Of a stretch of 64,000 bases of DNA, positions 34,602-44,490 are shown piece after piece. Where the stretch lies: assembly GCA_028688575.1 (NCBI GenBank), contig JAQTXW010000001.1, positions 1 to 64,000 on the forward strand, read 5' to 3'. Every line of letters begins with the position of its first letter. Position 1 is the stretch's first letter. A model generated the notes under the pieces. The model had not been told where the DNA came from. It searched no databases and saw only the letters and a list, made by a program, of their open reading frames with translations. The stretch is from Methylotenera sp. (GTDB lineage: Bacteria; Pseudomonadota; Gammaproteobacteria; Burkholderiales; Methylophilaceae). The position numbers were made by a program, and so were the translations under genes.

Positions 34602-34883
34602 TTATAACTTACGTAGCCAAGCCTTGCCAACAGCAAGCTCAAACATGCCAATAATATCTTGCTCGATGTTTTCAGCATCGGGAAACGCTGCTTTTAATTC
34701 AGCAATAATGTCAGCCACGCTATTTTTGCCATCTAATCTTTTTAAAATTTCACCTGCCCCACCATGGAGCTTTACCATGCCTTCAGGGAAAAGAATCACA
34801 TAGCTATTCTGCGCTTCTTCCCACTGGAAACGATGATGCGGTGCAAGTGCGTAAATATCCGATTGTTGTATTGTTACTTCCAT
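34602..34883 (-). CDS. pqqD: PQQ biosynthesis chaperone PqqD
   Basis: A 93-residue winged-helix RRE domain that binds PqqA and presents it to PqqE. LAPHHRFQWEEAQNSYVILFPEG at the N terminus and LHGGAGEILKRLDGKNSVADI are the family signatures. It is 20 bases from pqqE but separated from pqqC by a 165-base non-coding spacer with an inverted repeat, an unusual gap since these genes are often adjacent or fused. Confidence 0.95.
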   Translation of the reverse strand: MEVTIQQSDIYALAPHHRFQWEEAQNSYVILFPEGMVKLHGGAGEILKRLDGKNSVADIIAELKAAFPDAENIEQDIIGMFELAVGKAWLRKL

Positions 34884-34937
34884 AAAGCTACCTTAAATTA
34901 AATCGTGGCAATCAAACTACAGCATAACACTCGCTCA

Positions 34938-35017
34938 ATACTATTATGTCATTCCAAAACAACTTAAATTTTGCATGAATGAGCCTGTTTCGAAATGACA
35001 CCTACGCTTAATAGTAA
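34938..35017. repeat. Imperfect inverted repeat between pqqC and pqqD
   Basis: Inner arms TGTCATTCCAAAAC (34947-34960) and GTTTCGAAATGACA (34987-35000) pair at 12 of 14 positions; outer arms ATACTATTA (34938-34946) and TAATAGTAA (35009-35017) pair at 8 of 9, with an eight-base bulge. The element is 80 bases long with a 26-base loop, is AT-rich, and looks like a miniature inverted-repeat element or an intra-operon mRNA-processing hairpin. No coding frame is present. Confidence 0.55.
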
Positions 35018-35048
35018 TGTGCTGTTAAAAAATTTCTTAACTTGCCGA

Positions 35049-35813
35049 TTAACTTACATTCATTACAGGCTGACGTAAATAATCGCGCCCTTCCACTTTT
35101 ATGTCTGTACTTTGTAGCATAATGGCATCCGCCATCACCCAGAGTACATCTAACTTAAACTGCAGAATTTCTAGCGCACGTTCTTGTAGTTCACGCGTCT
35201 GACCAAAATAATCCAGCGTAATAGACAAACCCTGCTCTACATCTCGGCGTGCCTGTGTTAGACGATTCTTAAAGTACTGCATGCCCTCTGGGTTAATCCA
35301 TGGATACATATCAGGCCATACATCAATGCGTTGCTGGTGGATATGCGGCGCAAATAATTCAGTTAAACTTGAACATACAGACTCCTGCCATGGACGCTGC
35401 TTAGCAAAGTTAATGTATGCATCTACCGCAAATCTGGTGCCAGGTGCCACTAATTTTAAAGACATCACTTCTTCACGTGTTAAGCCGACGGCGTGTCCCA
35501 AATGGATCCATGCTTCAATACCGCCTTCCCCACCCTCAGCAATCTGGCCGCTGCCATCATGGTCAAAAATACGCTGAATCCAGCCACGGCGTAATTCACG
35601 GTCAGGACAGTTAGAGAGAATCGCCGCATCTTTCATCGGGATTGCAATCTGATAGTAATATCGATTGGCCACCCAAGCCTGCATTTGCTGTTGAGAAAGC
35701 TTGCCTTCATACATCAGCACATGAATTGGGTGGTAAATATGATAGCCCTTGCCCTTTTCACGTAGTTTCGCTTCAAACTCTTCCCTGCTCCAAGGTGCTA
35801 ATTTTTCTGTCAT
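35049..35813 (-). CDS. pqqC: Pyrroloquinoline-quinone synthase PqqC
   Basis: Cofactor-less oxidase performing the final ring closure and eight-electron oxidation of PQQ. The 254-residue sequence has [21 protein letters not shown] at the N terminus, [20 protein letters not shown], and RIFDHDG, with the HHPFH-like active-site His residues. All expected secondary structure is present and the protein is full length. It precedes the unusual spacer before pqqD. Confidence 0.96.
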   Translation of the reverse strand: MTEKLAPWSREEFEAKLREKGKGYHIYHPIHVLMYEGKLSQQQMQAWVANRYYYQIAIPMKDAAILSNCPDRELRRGWIQRIFDHDGSGQIAEGGEGGIEAWIHLGHAVGLTREEVMSLKLVAPGTRFAVDAYINFAKQRPWQESVCSSLTELFAPHIHQQRIDVWPDMYPWINPEGMQYFKNRLTQARRDVEQGLSITLDYFGQTRELQERALEILQFKLDVLWVMADAIMLQSTDIKVEGRDYLRQPVMNVS

Positions 35814-35846
35814 TTTCTTTGCCCTTCTCTAAAAATTCAAAAACCA

Positions 35847-35868
35847 CATGAAACCACGACGTTTCATG
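35847..35868 (-). terminator. Hairpin in the pqqB-pqqC spacer
   Basis: CATGAAAC (35847-35854) and GTTTCATG (35861-35868) are perfect eight-base arms around CACGAC. In the leftward direction the stem is followed by TGGTTTTTGAATTTTT, T-rich, so it may pause or partly terminate transcription between pqqB and pqqC, or mark an RNA-processing site. Confidence 0.4.
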
Positions 35869-35879
35869 ATAAAAAGTTT

Positions 35880-36797
35880 TTATAAAATGATATCCATACC
35901 ATCATAAGCCACTTCTATTTTGTGCTCATTAAGAATCGCCCGCTCGGCAGAGTCTTCACGCAAAATAGGATTAGTGTTGTTGATATGGATTAAGACTTTT
36001 CTCACATCTCCAAATTTGTCCAGATCTTCGATCATGCCGTTTGGGCCAGACTGTGGGTTATGGCCAATACTGCGCGCGGTTTTGGTCATCAATCCCAAAT
36101 CAATCATTTCTGTGTCTGTCCAGAATGTGCCATCCACCATAATGCAATCCGCCTGATTCATGAGCGCTGGCAAATGCGGCTCTATTTCTGCAAGCCCTGG
36201 TGAATACCAGCATTTTTTACCTGTGCTAACTTCTTCAATCAGCACGCCAATGGTGTCACCTGGTTGCGGATTATTGCGGTGTGGTGAATATGGCGGTGCC
36301 GCGCTTTTTAATGCCACGGTTGTAAATTTAAGATTAGGGACATTCGGTATAGTAAAACTGGTTTTGCCATCTACTGGCACTTGATGGTGATTGATCCCAC
36401 AGTAATGACCCAATATATTAAGCACCTGATTGCCTGAAGTTAAATCACCATACACCATATCAGTACAGTAGATTTCACGCTTCACAGTACCCTCGCGCAG
36501 CATATACAAGCCTGTTGTATGGTCAATCTGTGCATCAATCAACACAATTGCCTGAATCCCTGTATCGCGAATATTTCGCGCTGGTTGTAATGCTGGAAAA
36601 TCCTGAATTTGCTGTAATACATCAGGAGATGCATTGAACAGTACCCAATTCACGCCATCGCTGCTTACGCAAATCGAGGATTGTGTGCGTTTAGTTGCTT
36701 TGATTGTGCCTTTACGCAAACCATCACAGTTATAACAATTACAGTTCCACTGAGGGAAACCTCCGCCTGCCCCTGCGCCTAATACATGAATGTGCAT
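35880..36797 (-). CDS. pqqB: PQQ biosynthesis protein PqqB
   Basis: A 305-residue metallo-beta-lactamase-fold hydroxylase that acts on the Tyr part of the cross-linked PqqA peptide. The N-terminal HVLGAGAGGGFPQWNCNCYNCDGLRKG has the characteristic Cys-rich metal loop, followed by TQSSICVS and VLIDAQIDHTTGLYMLREG, where the usual HxHxDH is altered (QIDHTTGL), as is normal for PqqB. Start after a 132-base gap containing the pqqA attenuator. Confidence 0.96.
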   Translation of the reverse strand: MHIHVLGAGAGGGFPQWNCNCYNCDGLRKGTIKATKRTQSSICVSSDGVNWVLFNASPDVLQQIQDFPALQPARNIRDTGIQAIVLIDAQIDHTTGLYMLREGTVKREIYCTDMVYGDLTSGNQVLNILGHYCGINHHQVPVDGKTSFTIPNVPNLKFTTVALKSAAPPYSPHRNNPQPGDTIGVLIEEVSTGKKCWYSPGLAEIEPHLPALMNQADCIMVDGTFWTDTEMIDLGLMTKTARSIGHNPQSGPNGMIEDLDKFGDVRKVLIHINNTNPILREDSAERAILNEHKIEVAYDGMDIIL

Positions 36798-36881
36798 ATT
36801 TTTTACGATTCTTTAATTAATTCTGATATTTTATTTTCTAAAAAAAGCTTAGTGCCTAATTTAAAAAAACGATCTTTTATA

Positions 36882-36912
36882 AAAAAAGGCTGTCTTACGG
36901 CAGCCTTTTTTA
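36882..36912 (-). terminator. Attenuator-like terminator between pqqA and pqqB
   Basis: GGCTG and CAGCC arms (about 36888-36905) with flanking A and T runs on both sides. On the minus strand it reads as a stem followed by seven T residues, 25 bases after the pqqA stop. A partial terminator here would let pqqA, a substrate peptide needed in excess, be transcribed more than pqqBCDE, as reported in other PQQ producers. Confidence 0.7.
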
Positions 36913-36929
36913 TGATACGTAATCGCTAA

Positions 36930-37001
36930 TTACTTGTTCATTACGTACATTGTCACTTCAAAGCCAAAACGCATTTCAGTAGCTGCTGGTGTAGTCCACA
37001 T
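36930..37001 (-). CDS. pqqA: PQQ precursor peptide PqqA (23 residues)
   Basis: The peptide reads MWTTPAATEMRFGFEVTMYV followed by MNK. E15 and Y19 form the E-x-x-x-Y pair cross-linked by PqqE to become the PQQ backbone. The ATG at 37001 has AAGGAA six bases upstream; an in-frame ATG at 37007 would touch that site and is disfavoured. It is too short for ordinary ORF finders and is often missed. Confidence 0.95.
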   Translation of the reverse strand: MWTTPAATEMRFGFEVTMYVMNK

Positions 37002-37010
37002 GATCATTTC

Positions 37011-37102
37011 CTTTTAAGTTGTTTTAAGTTCGCCACAAACAAATCGTTGTAACGTGAGAAGCATTGTGCGCGCATCCAGGCACTAAGAACACCGCGAACT
37101 TA
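37011..37102 (-). promoter_or_regulatory. pqqA leader and upstream region
   Basis: The 158 bases before pqqA hold a tandem repeat of TTTTAAGTT (37011-37030) and a nine-base inverted repeat, TAAGTTCGC (37025-37033) with GCGAACTTA (37094-37102), 60 bases apart. These could form a leader structure or paired operator half-sites. No convincing -35/-10 pair was fixed. Confidence 0.35.
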
Positions 37103-37159
37103 CCGAATACTACCTAAGTAAATTCATGATGTGATGTAATAAAACGTGATTAGGGAAAA

Positions 37160-38260
37160 TTAAGCAGACTTGATAATTTCAGTCAGCACTTGCAGAAATT
37201 TCGCATTTTCAGCAAACAACCCGACACTCACTCTAAGATAATCTGGCATCTCATAGTTAGCGACAGGCCGGACTATCACGCCCTTTTGCAGCAACTGCCG
37301 ATTTACTTGCGCGGCATTGGGTATTTTTACACTTACAAAATTGGCAAATGACGGGATGTAGCTCAGACCCAGTGCATCAAAGCCTGTAGTGATCTGCAAC
37401 ATACCCGCCTGATTCAGTGCGTAGCTGCGGGCAACAAAATCTTCATCTGCTAAAGAAGCAATCGCAGCGGCTTGTGCAATACTATTCACGTTAAACGGCT
37501 GTCTGACACGGTTTAGCATGTCCACCACTTGCGGATGACCTAAACCAAAACCAACACGCAAACCAGCTAAGCCATAGGCTTTAGAAAAAGTTCTGGAGAT
37601 TAGCAAGTTATCAAACTCATGCAACCAATTGATGGCTTCAGATTTATGCTCAGCTGACAAATACTCATCATAAGCCTCATCCAGCAAAACAAGTATATGT
37701 GTGGGTACTTGTTTTAAAAAAGCGTACAAATCATCTTTTGCAAGTAAAGTGCCTGTTGGATTATTTGGGTTTGCAATAAAAATAATCTTGGTTTTGTTAC
37801 TGATTGCTGCAAGCATGCCTGACAAGTCATGGCTGAAGTTCTTTGCGGGCACAACAACTCCCGTTGCCCCTACCGCCTGTGTGACGAGCGGATATACAGC
37901 AAACGCATGCTGGGAATATATGGCTTCATCACCTGGGGTTAAATAAGTGCGTGCCGCTAACTCTAAGATATCATTTGAACCGTTACCAAACACAATTTGC
38001 TCTGGCGCCACCTTAAATTTTTGACTGATTGCACTACGCAATTCAAAAGCATTACCATCTGGGTAGCGCGCAATCTCAAAAATGGATTCCTGTATTGCAT
38101 AATCAGCTTTGGGGCTGATGCCTAAAGGGTTTTCATTGGAAGCCAACTTAACAATGTGTTCAACCTTCAGTCCTATCTCGCGAGCGAGCTCCGTGATGGG
38201 CTTTCCGCCCTGGTACGGCGCAATAGATTGAATGTAATGAGGAGCTTGAGGTGTTGTCAT
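37160..38260 (-). CDS. hisC: Histidinol-phosphate aminotransferase
   Basis: A PLP fold-type I aminotransferase of 366 residues. The catalytic Lys is in ISRTFSKAYGLAGLRVG, preceded by ANPNNPTGTLL and VLLDEAYDEY. Two in-frame starts exist (GTG 38269 and ATG 38260); the ATG is chosen. In this position, after pheA, the enzyme may also transaminate aromatic keto acids, as known for some HisC2-type proteins, since no other aromatic aminotransferase is near. Confidence 0.92.
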   Translation of the reverse strand: MTTPQAPHYIQSIAPYQGGKPITELAREIGLKVEHIVKLASNENPLGISPKADYAIQESIFEIARYPDGNAFELRSAISQKFKVAPEQIVFGNGSNDILELAARTYLTPGDEAIYSQHAFAVYPLVTQAVGATGVVVPAKNFSHDLSGMLAAISNKTKIIFIANPNNPTGTLLAKDDLYAFLKQVPTHILVLLDEAYDEYLSAEHKSEAINWLHEFDNLLISRTFSKAYGLAGLRVGFGLGHPQVVDMLNRVRQPFNVNSIAQAAAIASLADEDFVARSYALNQAGMLQITTGFDALGLSYIPSFANFVSVKIPNAAQVNRQLLQKGVIVRPVANYEMPDYLRVSVGLFAENAKFLQVLTEIIKSA

Positions 38261-38347
38261 GGTGAGCACGATAAAACAGTATAAAAATAAAACAGGGTCA
38301 AAAAATCAAGTCGTTTGAATGCAAACCCAAACAAACATTACTGCGAT

Positions 38348-39442
38348 TTAAGTCACAGCAACTGGATAGGATCCCAGGCATTTGACAAAAGAAGCGCGCT
38401 GCTCAACTTCCTGCAATGCGGACGCAACATTCACATCCTGGGTGTGTCCCTCTATATCAACATAAAACACATATTCCCAGCGCCCTGCTTTTGCAGGCCT
38501 TGACTCTAGTTTGGTCATGCTCACTCCATGTTGAGCTAGCGGTTCCAGCAAATTCAATACTGCCCCTGGCTGATTTTTGGCTGCAATTACCAGCGAAGTT
38601 TTATCTTGCCCAGAAGGCGCCACTTCATGTGGTGACAGCACTAAAAAACGCGTTGTATTATTAGGGTCGTCTTCAATATTCTCTGCCAATACGTGAAGAT
38701 CAAACAACTCTGCCGCCCGTTTGCTTGCAATCGCCGCGGCAAATGTGCCATCTGATGCAATCAAATCATGAATCATCTGAGCAGCACGCGCATTGCTGGT
38801 CACCGCCTCACGCTCCGCCGCTGGCAGCATCTTGTTTAGCCATTCATGACACTGCGCCAAAGACTGAGCATGTGAAAACACGTGTGAAATTTTTTGAATG
38901 TCGGATTGCCTGGATAACAGACAATGATGAATCGGAATGGTGACTTCACCGCAAACTTTCAGTGGGCTAGTCAGCAGCAGATCTAAAGTTAAGCCCACAG
39001 CACCTTCATTAGAGTTTTCAACAGGTACGATGCCATAGTCAGCCTGGCCGGCTTCTACACTGCGAAACACCTCATCAATAGAACCACATACAACGGCTGT
39101 TTTGCCTTCGCCAAATTGCTTGAGTGCGGCTTCTTCGCTATAAGTACCCAAAGGCCCGAGAAATGCAACAGCAAGTTCTTTTTCCAGCGCCCTGCAATTA
39201 GACATCACACTGCGGAAAATGCTCGTCACCGCCCCTGCAGGCAGCGGGCCTGTGTTTTCTTCCATCAACCGGCGCAACACCTGCGCTTCGCGCTCTGGAC
39301 GATAAATAACCCCATCCTCTTTTAATTCACCAATATGACGCGCATGCTCGGCACGTGCATTGACGAGTTTTAATATTTGCGTGTCTATCGCATCTATTTG
39401 TTCGCGATGCTGCTTGAGTTGATTAATTAATTGGTCAGACAT
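38348..39442 (-). CDS. pheA: Bifunctional chorismate mutase / prephenate dehydratase (P-protein)
   Basis: A 364-residue enzyme making phenylpyruvate. The N-terminal AroQ chorismate mutase (about 1-90) has IDAIDTQILKLVNARAEHARHIGELK; the dehydratase domain (95-275) has FLGPLGTYSEEAALKQFG, PVENSNEGAVGLTLDLL and NTTRFLVLS; the ACT regulatory domain (about 282-360) has NQPGAVLNLLEPLAQHGVSMTKLESRP, the Phe-binding ESRP motif. Two bases separate it from serC. Confidence 0.97.
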   Translation of the reverse strand: MSDQLINQLKQHREQIDAIDTQILKLVNARAEHARHIGELKEDGVIYRPEREAQVLRRLMEENTGPLPAGAVTSIFRSVMSNCRALEKELAVAFLGPLGTYSEEAALKQFGEGKTAVVCGSIDEVFRSVEAGQADYGIVPVENSNEGAVGLTLDLLLTSPLKVCGEVTIPIHHCLLSRQSDIQKISHVFSHAQSLAQCHEWLNKMLPAAEREAVTSNARAAQMIHDLIASDGTFAAAIASKRAAELFDLHVLAENIEDDPNNTTRFLVLSPHEVAPSGQDKTSLVIAAKNQPGAVLNLLEPLAQHGVSMTKLESRPAKAGRWEYVFYVDIEGHTQDVNVASALQEVEQRASFVKCLGSYPVAVT

Positions 39443-39444
39443 GT

Positions 39445-40521
39445 TCAGTGCGCTTTTTCAAACTGCTTCATATAGTTAACTAAAGCCTCTACGCCCTCTA
39501 TCGGCATGGCATTATAAATGGAGGCACGCATGCCACCCACCATGCGATGGCCTTTTAACTGCAATAGCCCCTGTGCTTCAGCTCCCTTTAAAAACGCATC
39601 ATTCAATGATTCGTCTTTAAGAAAAAATGGAATATTCATGCGTGAGCGATTTTTAACTGCGACCTTATTGATATAAAAGTCAGTACCGTCAATATAATCA
39701 TATAGCAAACTGGCTTTTTTGATATTAACTTGCTCTATTGCTTCTACTCCACCCAAAGACAGCAACCACTCAAACACCAGTCCCGCAATATAAATACTGT
39801 AAGTAGGCGGCGTGTTAATCATAGATTGATTCTCAGACTGCATTTTCCAGTTAAACACAGCTGGGGTAATCGGCAAGGCACGATCAAGTAAATCTTCACG
39901 CACAATGACAATACACAAACCTGCTGGGCCGATATTTTTTTGCGCACCACCATAAATCACACCATATTTTGTCACATCTATCGGGCGAGAAAGAATATGC
40001 GAAGACATATCGGCCACAATCGGCACATTACCAGCGTCTGGCAAACCATCAAATTCCACGCCATTGATGGTCTCATTGGTACATATATGCAAATAAGCTG
40101 CGTTTTGATTAAGTTTCCAGCAATCAAATGCGGGAACATCAGTGAAATTCTCGGCCTCGCTGCTGGCAACCACATTGATTTTTCCGTAGGCACGCGCATC
40201 TTGAACGCTACGTTTTGACCATGCTCCTGTGACTACATAATCAGCCTCACCAGCACCCAGCAAATTCATTGGGATCACTGCATTTTCAGCAATCGCACCA
40301 CCTTGCAGAAACAACACTTTGTAATTTTGCGGAATATTCAACAAAGTGCGCAAATCAGTTTCTGCCTTGTTCAGAATACCCGTGAACTCTTTACCACGGT
40401 GCGACATTTCCATCACACTCATGCCAGAGCCATGCCAATCAAGCATTTCTGCTTGCGCGCGTTCAAGCACAGCTCTAGGTAACACTGCAGGACCTGCTGA
40501 AAAGTTATAAATTTTATTCAT
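39445..40521 (-). CDS. serC: Phosphoserine aminotransferase
   Basis: A 358-residue PLP enzyme of serine and pyridoxine synthesis. It begins [20 protein letters not shown], the catalytic Lys is in [17 protein letters not shown], and [15 protein letters not shown] and [12 protein letters not shown] are family signatures. In methylotrophs serine also links to one-carbon metabolism. It lies 148 bases after gyrA and directly before pheA. Confidence 0.97.
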   Translation of the reverse strand: MNKIYNFSAGPAVLPRAVLERAQAEMLDWHGSGMSVMEMSHRGKEFTGILNKAETDLRTLLNIPQNYKVLFLQGGAIAENAVIPMNLLGAGEADYVVTGAWSKRSVQDARAYGKINVVASSEAENFTDVPAFDCWKLNQNAAYLHICTNETINGVEFDGLPDAGNVPIVADMSSHILSRPIDVTKYGVIYGGAQKNIGPAGLCIVIVREDLLDRALPITPAVFNWKMQSENQSMINTPPTYSIYIAGLVFEWLLSLGGVEAIEQVNIKKASLLYDYIDGTDFYINKVAVKNRSRMNIPFFLKDESLNDAFLKGAEAQGLLQLKGHRMVGGMRASIYNAMPIEGVEALVNYMKQFEKAH

Positions 40522-40669
40522 ATTCTATATTTTCTATTAGCGCAGGCTAAGGCGGCTAAACGCAATACAATCCCAATTTGCACAGTAAAACAAAAACAAA
40601 GCAGAAAACTGATATTGATTATGGGCTAAGTTGATCAATATACATGGTCACTTATTACCCACAAATCAG

Positions 40670-43213
40670 CTACTCTTCATCATCTGTTTCAACGATTTTC
40701 TCTATCCCAGAAAGCTTCTCGCCTTCGCCCAGATTGATCAGCGTCACACCTTGCGTTGCGCGGCCTAGCTCTCGAATTTCTTTCACGCGCGTACGAATCA
40801 AAACACCGCCCGTAGTAATGAGCATAATTTCATCTTCATCACTCACCAATTTTGCGGCAACGACCAAGCCATTACGTTCGCTTACTGCGATTGCTTTTAC
40901 GCCCTGCGTGCCACGGCCAGAATGACGGAAATCCGCTAACACAGTACGTTTACCGTAGCCATTTTCTGTGGCCACCAGTACAGTTTGCTTATCATCATCT
41001 GCAATGAGTAATGATAGCACCTGCTGTTTAGCTGCAAGCCTCATGCCGCGTACACCACGTGTGGCACGTCCCATTTGCCGCACTTCCTCTTCATCAAACC
41101 AAACAGCCTTACCGCCATTAGAAACCAGTACGATGTCATTGTTGCCATTAGTCACTTCGGCGCCAATCAAGTAATCACCGTCATCCAGATTAATCGCGAT
41201 AATGCCTGACTTACGTGGGTTGGCAAATTCAGTCAGTGCAGTTTTCTTCACAGTACCTAATGCGGTTGCCATGAATACAAAGTGATTTTCATCAAATTCT
41301 TTGACTGAAAGAATCGCATTGATTTTCTCACCTTCTTCCAGCGGGAATAAGTTTACAATCGGCTTACCACGTCCAATTCTGCTACCTTGCGGCACTTCAT
41401 AGACTTTTAACCAATAAACTCGGCCACGGCTACTAAAACAGAGGATGTAATCATGGGTGTTAGCCACAAACATCTTATCGATAAAATCATCTTCTTTGGT
41501 AGGTGCTGCCTGCTTACCACGCCCGCCACGCCTTTGCGCACGGTACTCATCCAGCGGTTGTGATTTGATATAGCCCGTATGCGACAACGTGACCACGACG
41601 TCGGTAGGTGTGATTAAATCTTCCAGCGACAAATCCTGTGCATTCACTACGATTTCGCTGCGACGTTTGTCACCGAACTGTTTTTTGATTTCAGTCAGTT
41701 CATCACTGATAATTGTCGTTACACGCGATGCATTAGCTAGAATATCCAGCAAATCTGCAATCACATCCATGACTTCTTTATATTCATTGACAATTTTGTC
41801 TTGCTCAAGGCCAGTTAAGCGTTGCAAACGCATTTGTAAAATCTCTTGCGCCTGTACGTCACTCAATTTGTAGCCTTTGGGTGTCAAACCAAAATCGACA
41901 CTTAAACCCTCAGGTCTTGCCGCTTCCATCGCAGCACGCTTGAGCATTTCCTCCACCACTGGAGAACTCCATGCTTTGGCCATCAAGTCCACCTTAGCCT
42001 CAGGCGGCGTTGGCGCAGCTTTAATAATGGCGATCATTTCATCCACATTGGCCAATGCTACTGCCAGGCCTTCCAACACATGCCCTCGCGCACGCGCTTT
42101 TTTCAACTCAAACACTGTGCGCCGTGTCACTACTTCACGGCGGTGGCGTAAAAACGCCTCCAGCATCTGTTTAAGATTCAGCAGGCGTGGCTGACCGTCA
42201 AGCAAGGCCACCATGTTCATACCGAACGTATCTTGCAGCTGTGTTTGTTTATACAGGTTATTCAACACAACTTCAGGTACTTCACCGCGCTTTAGCTCTA
42301 TGACCACGCGCATGCCTGATTTATCAGACTCATCACGCAAGTCTGAAATACCTTCTATTTTCTTTTCGTTAACAAGCTCGGCGATTTTCTCAATCAAAGA
42401 TTTTTTATTCACCTGATACGGCAGCTCATCAATAATAATTGACTGACGACCACCTTTATCCATATCCTCAAAGTGAGTGCGTCCGCGCATCACCACACGC
42501 CCACGCCCTGTACGGTAACCTTCTTTTACGCCAGTCGTGCCATAAATAATACCTGCGGTCGGAAAATCAGGCGCAGGCACTAATTCAATTAATTCTTCTA
42601 CCGTGGTTTCGGGGTCTTTAAGCAAAGTAAAACAAGCATCCAGCACCTCATTAAGATTGTGTGGTGGAATGTTAGTCGCCATCCCTACCGCAATACCTGA
42701 GCTACCATTAATCAAAAGATTGGGAATGCGTGCTGGCATAATGAGCGGCTCATGTTCAGAACCGTCATAATTAGGGCCAAAGTCAACCGTTTCCTTGTCG
42801 ATATCAGCAAGCAGCTCATGGGCAATCTTTGCCATGCGGATCTCGGTATAACGCATCGCCGCAGCATTGTCACCATCCACCGAACCAAAGTTGCCTTGAC
42901 CATCCACCAGCATATAGCGCAACGAGAAATCCTGTGCCATACGCACAATCGTGTCATATACCGCCGTATCGCCATGCGGGTGGTATTTACCAATCACATC
43001 ACCCACGATACGCGCAGATTTTTTATAGGGCTTGTTGTAGTCATTGGACAACTCGTGCATCGCGTAAAGCACACGTCGATGTACGGGTTTTAAACCATCT
43101 CGCACGTCTGGCAACGCACGACCTACGATTACGCTCATAGCATAATCTAGGTAAGAACGCCGCATCTCATCTTCTAAACTAATCGGTAAGGTTTCTTTAG
43201 CGAATTGATCCAT
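40670..43213 (-). CDS. gyrA: DNA gyrase subunit A
   Basis: An 847-residue type II topoisomerase subunit, with the catalytic Tyr122 in [10 protein letters not shown] and the quinolone-resistance region GDTAVYDT around residues 81-88. Position 83 is Thr rather than Ser as in E. coli, as in Pseudomonas aeruginosa; a natural variant rather than a sign of resistance. D87 is present. The C-terminal wrapping domain begins with the GyrA box QRRGGRGK. It opens the gyrA-serC-pheA-hisC block seen in many betaproteobacteria. Confidence 0.98.
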   Translation of the reverse strand: MDQFAKETLPISLEDEMRRSYLDYAMSVIVGRALPDVRDGLKPVHRRVLYAMHELSNDYNKPYKKSARIVGDVIGKYHPHGDTAVYDTIVRMAQDFSLRYMLVDGQGNFGSVDGDNAAAMRYTEIRMAKIAHELLADIDKETVDFGPNYDGSEHEPLIMPARIPNLLINGSSGIAVGMATNIPPHNLNEVLDACFTLLKDPETTVEELIELVPAPDFPTAGIIYGTTGVKEGYRTGRGRVVMRGRTHFEDMDKGGRQSIIIDELPYQVNKKSLIEKIAELVNEKKIEGISDLRDESDKSGMRVVIELKRGEVPEVVLNNLYKQTQLQDTFGMNMVALLDGQPRLLNLKQMLEAFLRHRREVVTRRTVFELKKARARGHVLEGLAVALANVDEMIAIIKAAPTPPEAKVDLMAKAWSSPVVEEMLKRAAMEAARPEGLSVDFGLTPKGYKLSDVQAQEILQMRLQRLTGLEQDKIVNEYKEVMDVIADLLDILANASRVTTIISDELTEIKKQFGDKRRSEIVVNAQDLSLEDLITPTDVVVTLSHTGYIKSQPLDEYRAQRRGGRGKQAAPTKEDDFIDKMFVANTHDYILCFSSRGRVYWLKVYEVPQGSRIGRGKPIVNLFPLEEGEKINAILSVKEFDENHFVFMATALGTVKKTALTEFANPRKSGIIAINLDDGDYLIGAEVTNGNNDIVLVSNGGKAVWFDEEEVRQMGRATRGVRGMRLAAKQQVLSLLIADDDKQTVLVATENGYGKRTVLADFRHSGRGTQGVKAIAVSERNGLVVAAKLVSDEDEIMLITTGGVLIRTRVKEIRELGRATQGVTLINLGEGEKLSGIEKIVETDDEE

Positions 43214-43524
43214 AGTTGACTAACTTATCATTGTTTTTTGAGTGACCCAATTCTAGCATGATTAGCAGGCAAATTAACCTCCTAAAGCATACTTTTAACC
43301 CAGATTCCCCATTAAGATTTGAAGTGGTAATTAAGATGCCACACCAGTGCCCGCTTACGAGATTTTTTGACATCGCACATCCATGAAGTGCAAAAAACCT
43401 CAGCCCTAGAGGTGAAGCTCATATCCTAGCAAAGGATAGTGTGCACAAAACTCGTACTCATAGGCAATACCAACCTAGTACAAATGCAACGCTTGCTGAG
43501 CCACATTTAGCTAATGTCGTAAAA
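43214..43524. repeat. 311-base intergenic region with AACCCAG repeat copy 3
   Basis: The gap between the gyrA start and the end of the ODP-like gene shows no credible coding frame. AACCCAGATTCCCCATTAAG begins at 43297, followed by TTTGAAGTGG, which matches copy 1 (CTTGCAGTGG at 2581). A small hairpin, TATCCT-AGCAA-AGGATA (43422-43438), lies further on. The rest looks like decayed sequence with no identified origin. Confidence 0.5.
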
Positions 43525-44298
43525 CTATGGCACTTTGTAATTTTCCTGCGTCAATAAATCGATACCACACTCAAGATTCTCGACCCAGTCAATAAAATGA
43601 TTTACCATTTTCTTGCCAACAAAGGCGCGCCCATGTTGCGGAACGATAGAATCTATATCCAAGGTTCGCACCATTGCCGCCCATAACCGACAAGCCTTGT
43701 TTGAGCTCATATAGCGACGATGAAAAGGTAACATGGCATGGAGATGATCATCAAAATCAGTCACAGGCTCAACGGCTAGATCATGGTGCACCAAGGACGC
43801 GCCCAAGTCTCCAGAAAACAATATCTTGCTAGTGACATCATAAAACTGAAAATTCCCCTCAGAATGCAGAAAGTGGGCAGGAATCGCCTTAATTACAGCA
43901 TCACCAAGCCTGATATTCATACCCAAATCAGGAATGCCGATGATGCGATCCTTTGTGTTACCTACACTGCAAAAGTGCGGCAGAAAACGCTCCCAAATAG
44001 CAGGCGCCAGCACTTTGCACTCAGTCCCAATTAACCATTTATTAATTGAAGCAACAATATCAGGGTCTTGATGCGAAGCAAAAATGAAATCCAATTTTCG
44101 GAAATGAAAATACTTCCCCATGCTAGTCACCAAAGCGTTATAGGTCATGTTGCCACCAGGGTCAATCAGCGCACCATGCCCATTATTCACTATAAGAAAT
44201 TGGTTTGATTGCACAGCCTCATCTGAAGTATCCGTATCAGACAAATCACTAAACTCAATACATACATGCTTGCCGTTATTAAACAGTTCCGATGCCAT
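43525..44298 (-). CDS. ODP-like oxygen-binding metallo-beta-lactamase-fold protein
   Basis: AGGG six bases upstream favours the ATG at 44298 (GTG 44301 precedes it). The 257-residue protein resembles the flavodiiron protein diiron domain and the ODP sensors: FIFASHQDPDIVAS (HxDxD), PAHFLHSEGNFQFYD, ILFSGDLGAS and SIVPQHGRAF. The metal ligands are intact. There is no flavodoxin domain, so it cannot reduce oxygen alone; ODPs elsewhere sense oxygen for chemotaxis. No chemotaxis or signalling gene is adjacent. A hydrolase function is less likely because the usual second His of HxHxDH is changed to Asp. Confidence 0.85.
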   Translation of the reverse strand: MASELFNNGKHVCIEFSDLSDTDTSDEAVQSNQFLIVNNGHGALIDPGGNMTYNALVTSMGKYFHFRKLDFIFASHQDPDIVASINKWLIGTECKVLAPAIWERFLPHFCSVGNTKDRIIGIPDLGMNIRLGDAVIKAIPAHFLHSEGNFQFYDVTSKILFSGDLGASLVHHDLAVEPVTDFDDHLHAMLPFHRRYMSSNKACRLWAAMVRTLDIDSIVPQHGRAFVGKKMVNHFIDWVENLECGIDLLTQENYKVP

Positions 44299-44321
44299 CA
44301 CTTACCCTTGTTTTAAAAATA

Positions 44322-44365
44322 AAATATCCACCCCTTTGACTTACATAACAGCCAAAGGAGTGGAT
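44322..44365 (-). terminator. Terminator between metZ and the ODP-like gene
   Basis: ATCCACCCCTTTG (44326-44338) pairs with CAAAGGAGTGGAT (44353-44365) with one mismatch. Read leftward the stem is followed by ATTTTATTTTT, so it likely ends metZ transcription, 125 bases downstream of its stop and just before the ODP-like gene. Confidence 0.7.
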
Positions 44366-44490
44366 TTGACTTTTCATCGGTATACGTCAAGCAGACTAGG
44401 TTAATCCACACTCACTTATCCACATACCCAAGGGACATTTTTACACCAAAACTATTGCAAGATAATGATACACATCAAACAAAATGTATT

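Noticed and set aside
40910..42960. Quinolone resistance from Thr83 in GyrA
   Set aside because: Thr at this position is the natural residue in several genera and gives no evidence of selection.
43214..43524. Possible degraded transposase or gene remnant
   Set aside because: No frame or motif could be recognised; only the short repeat is supported.
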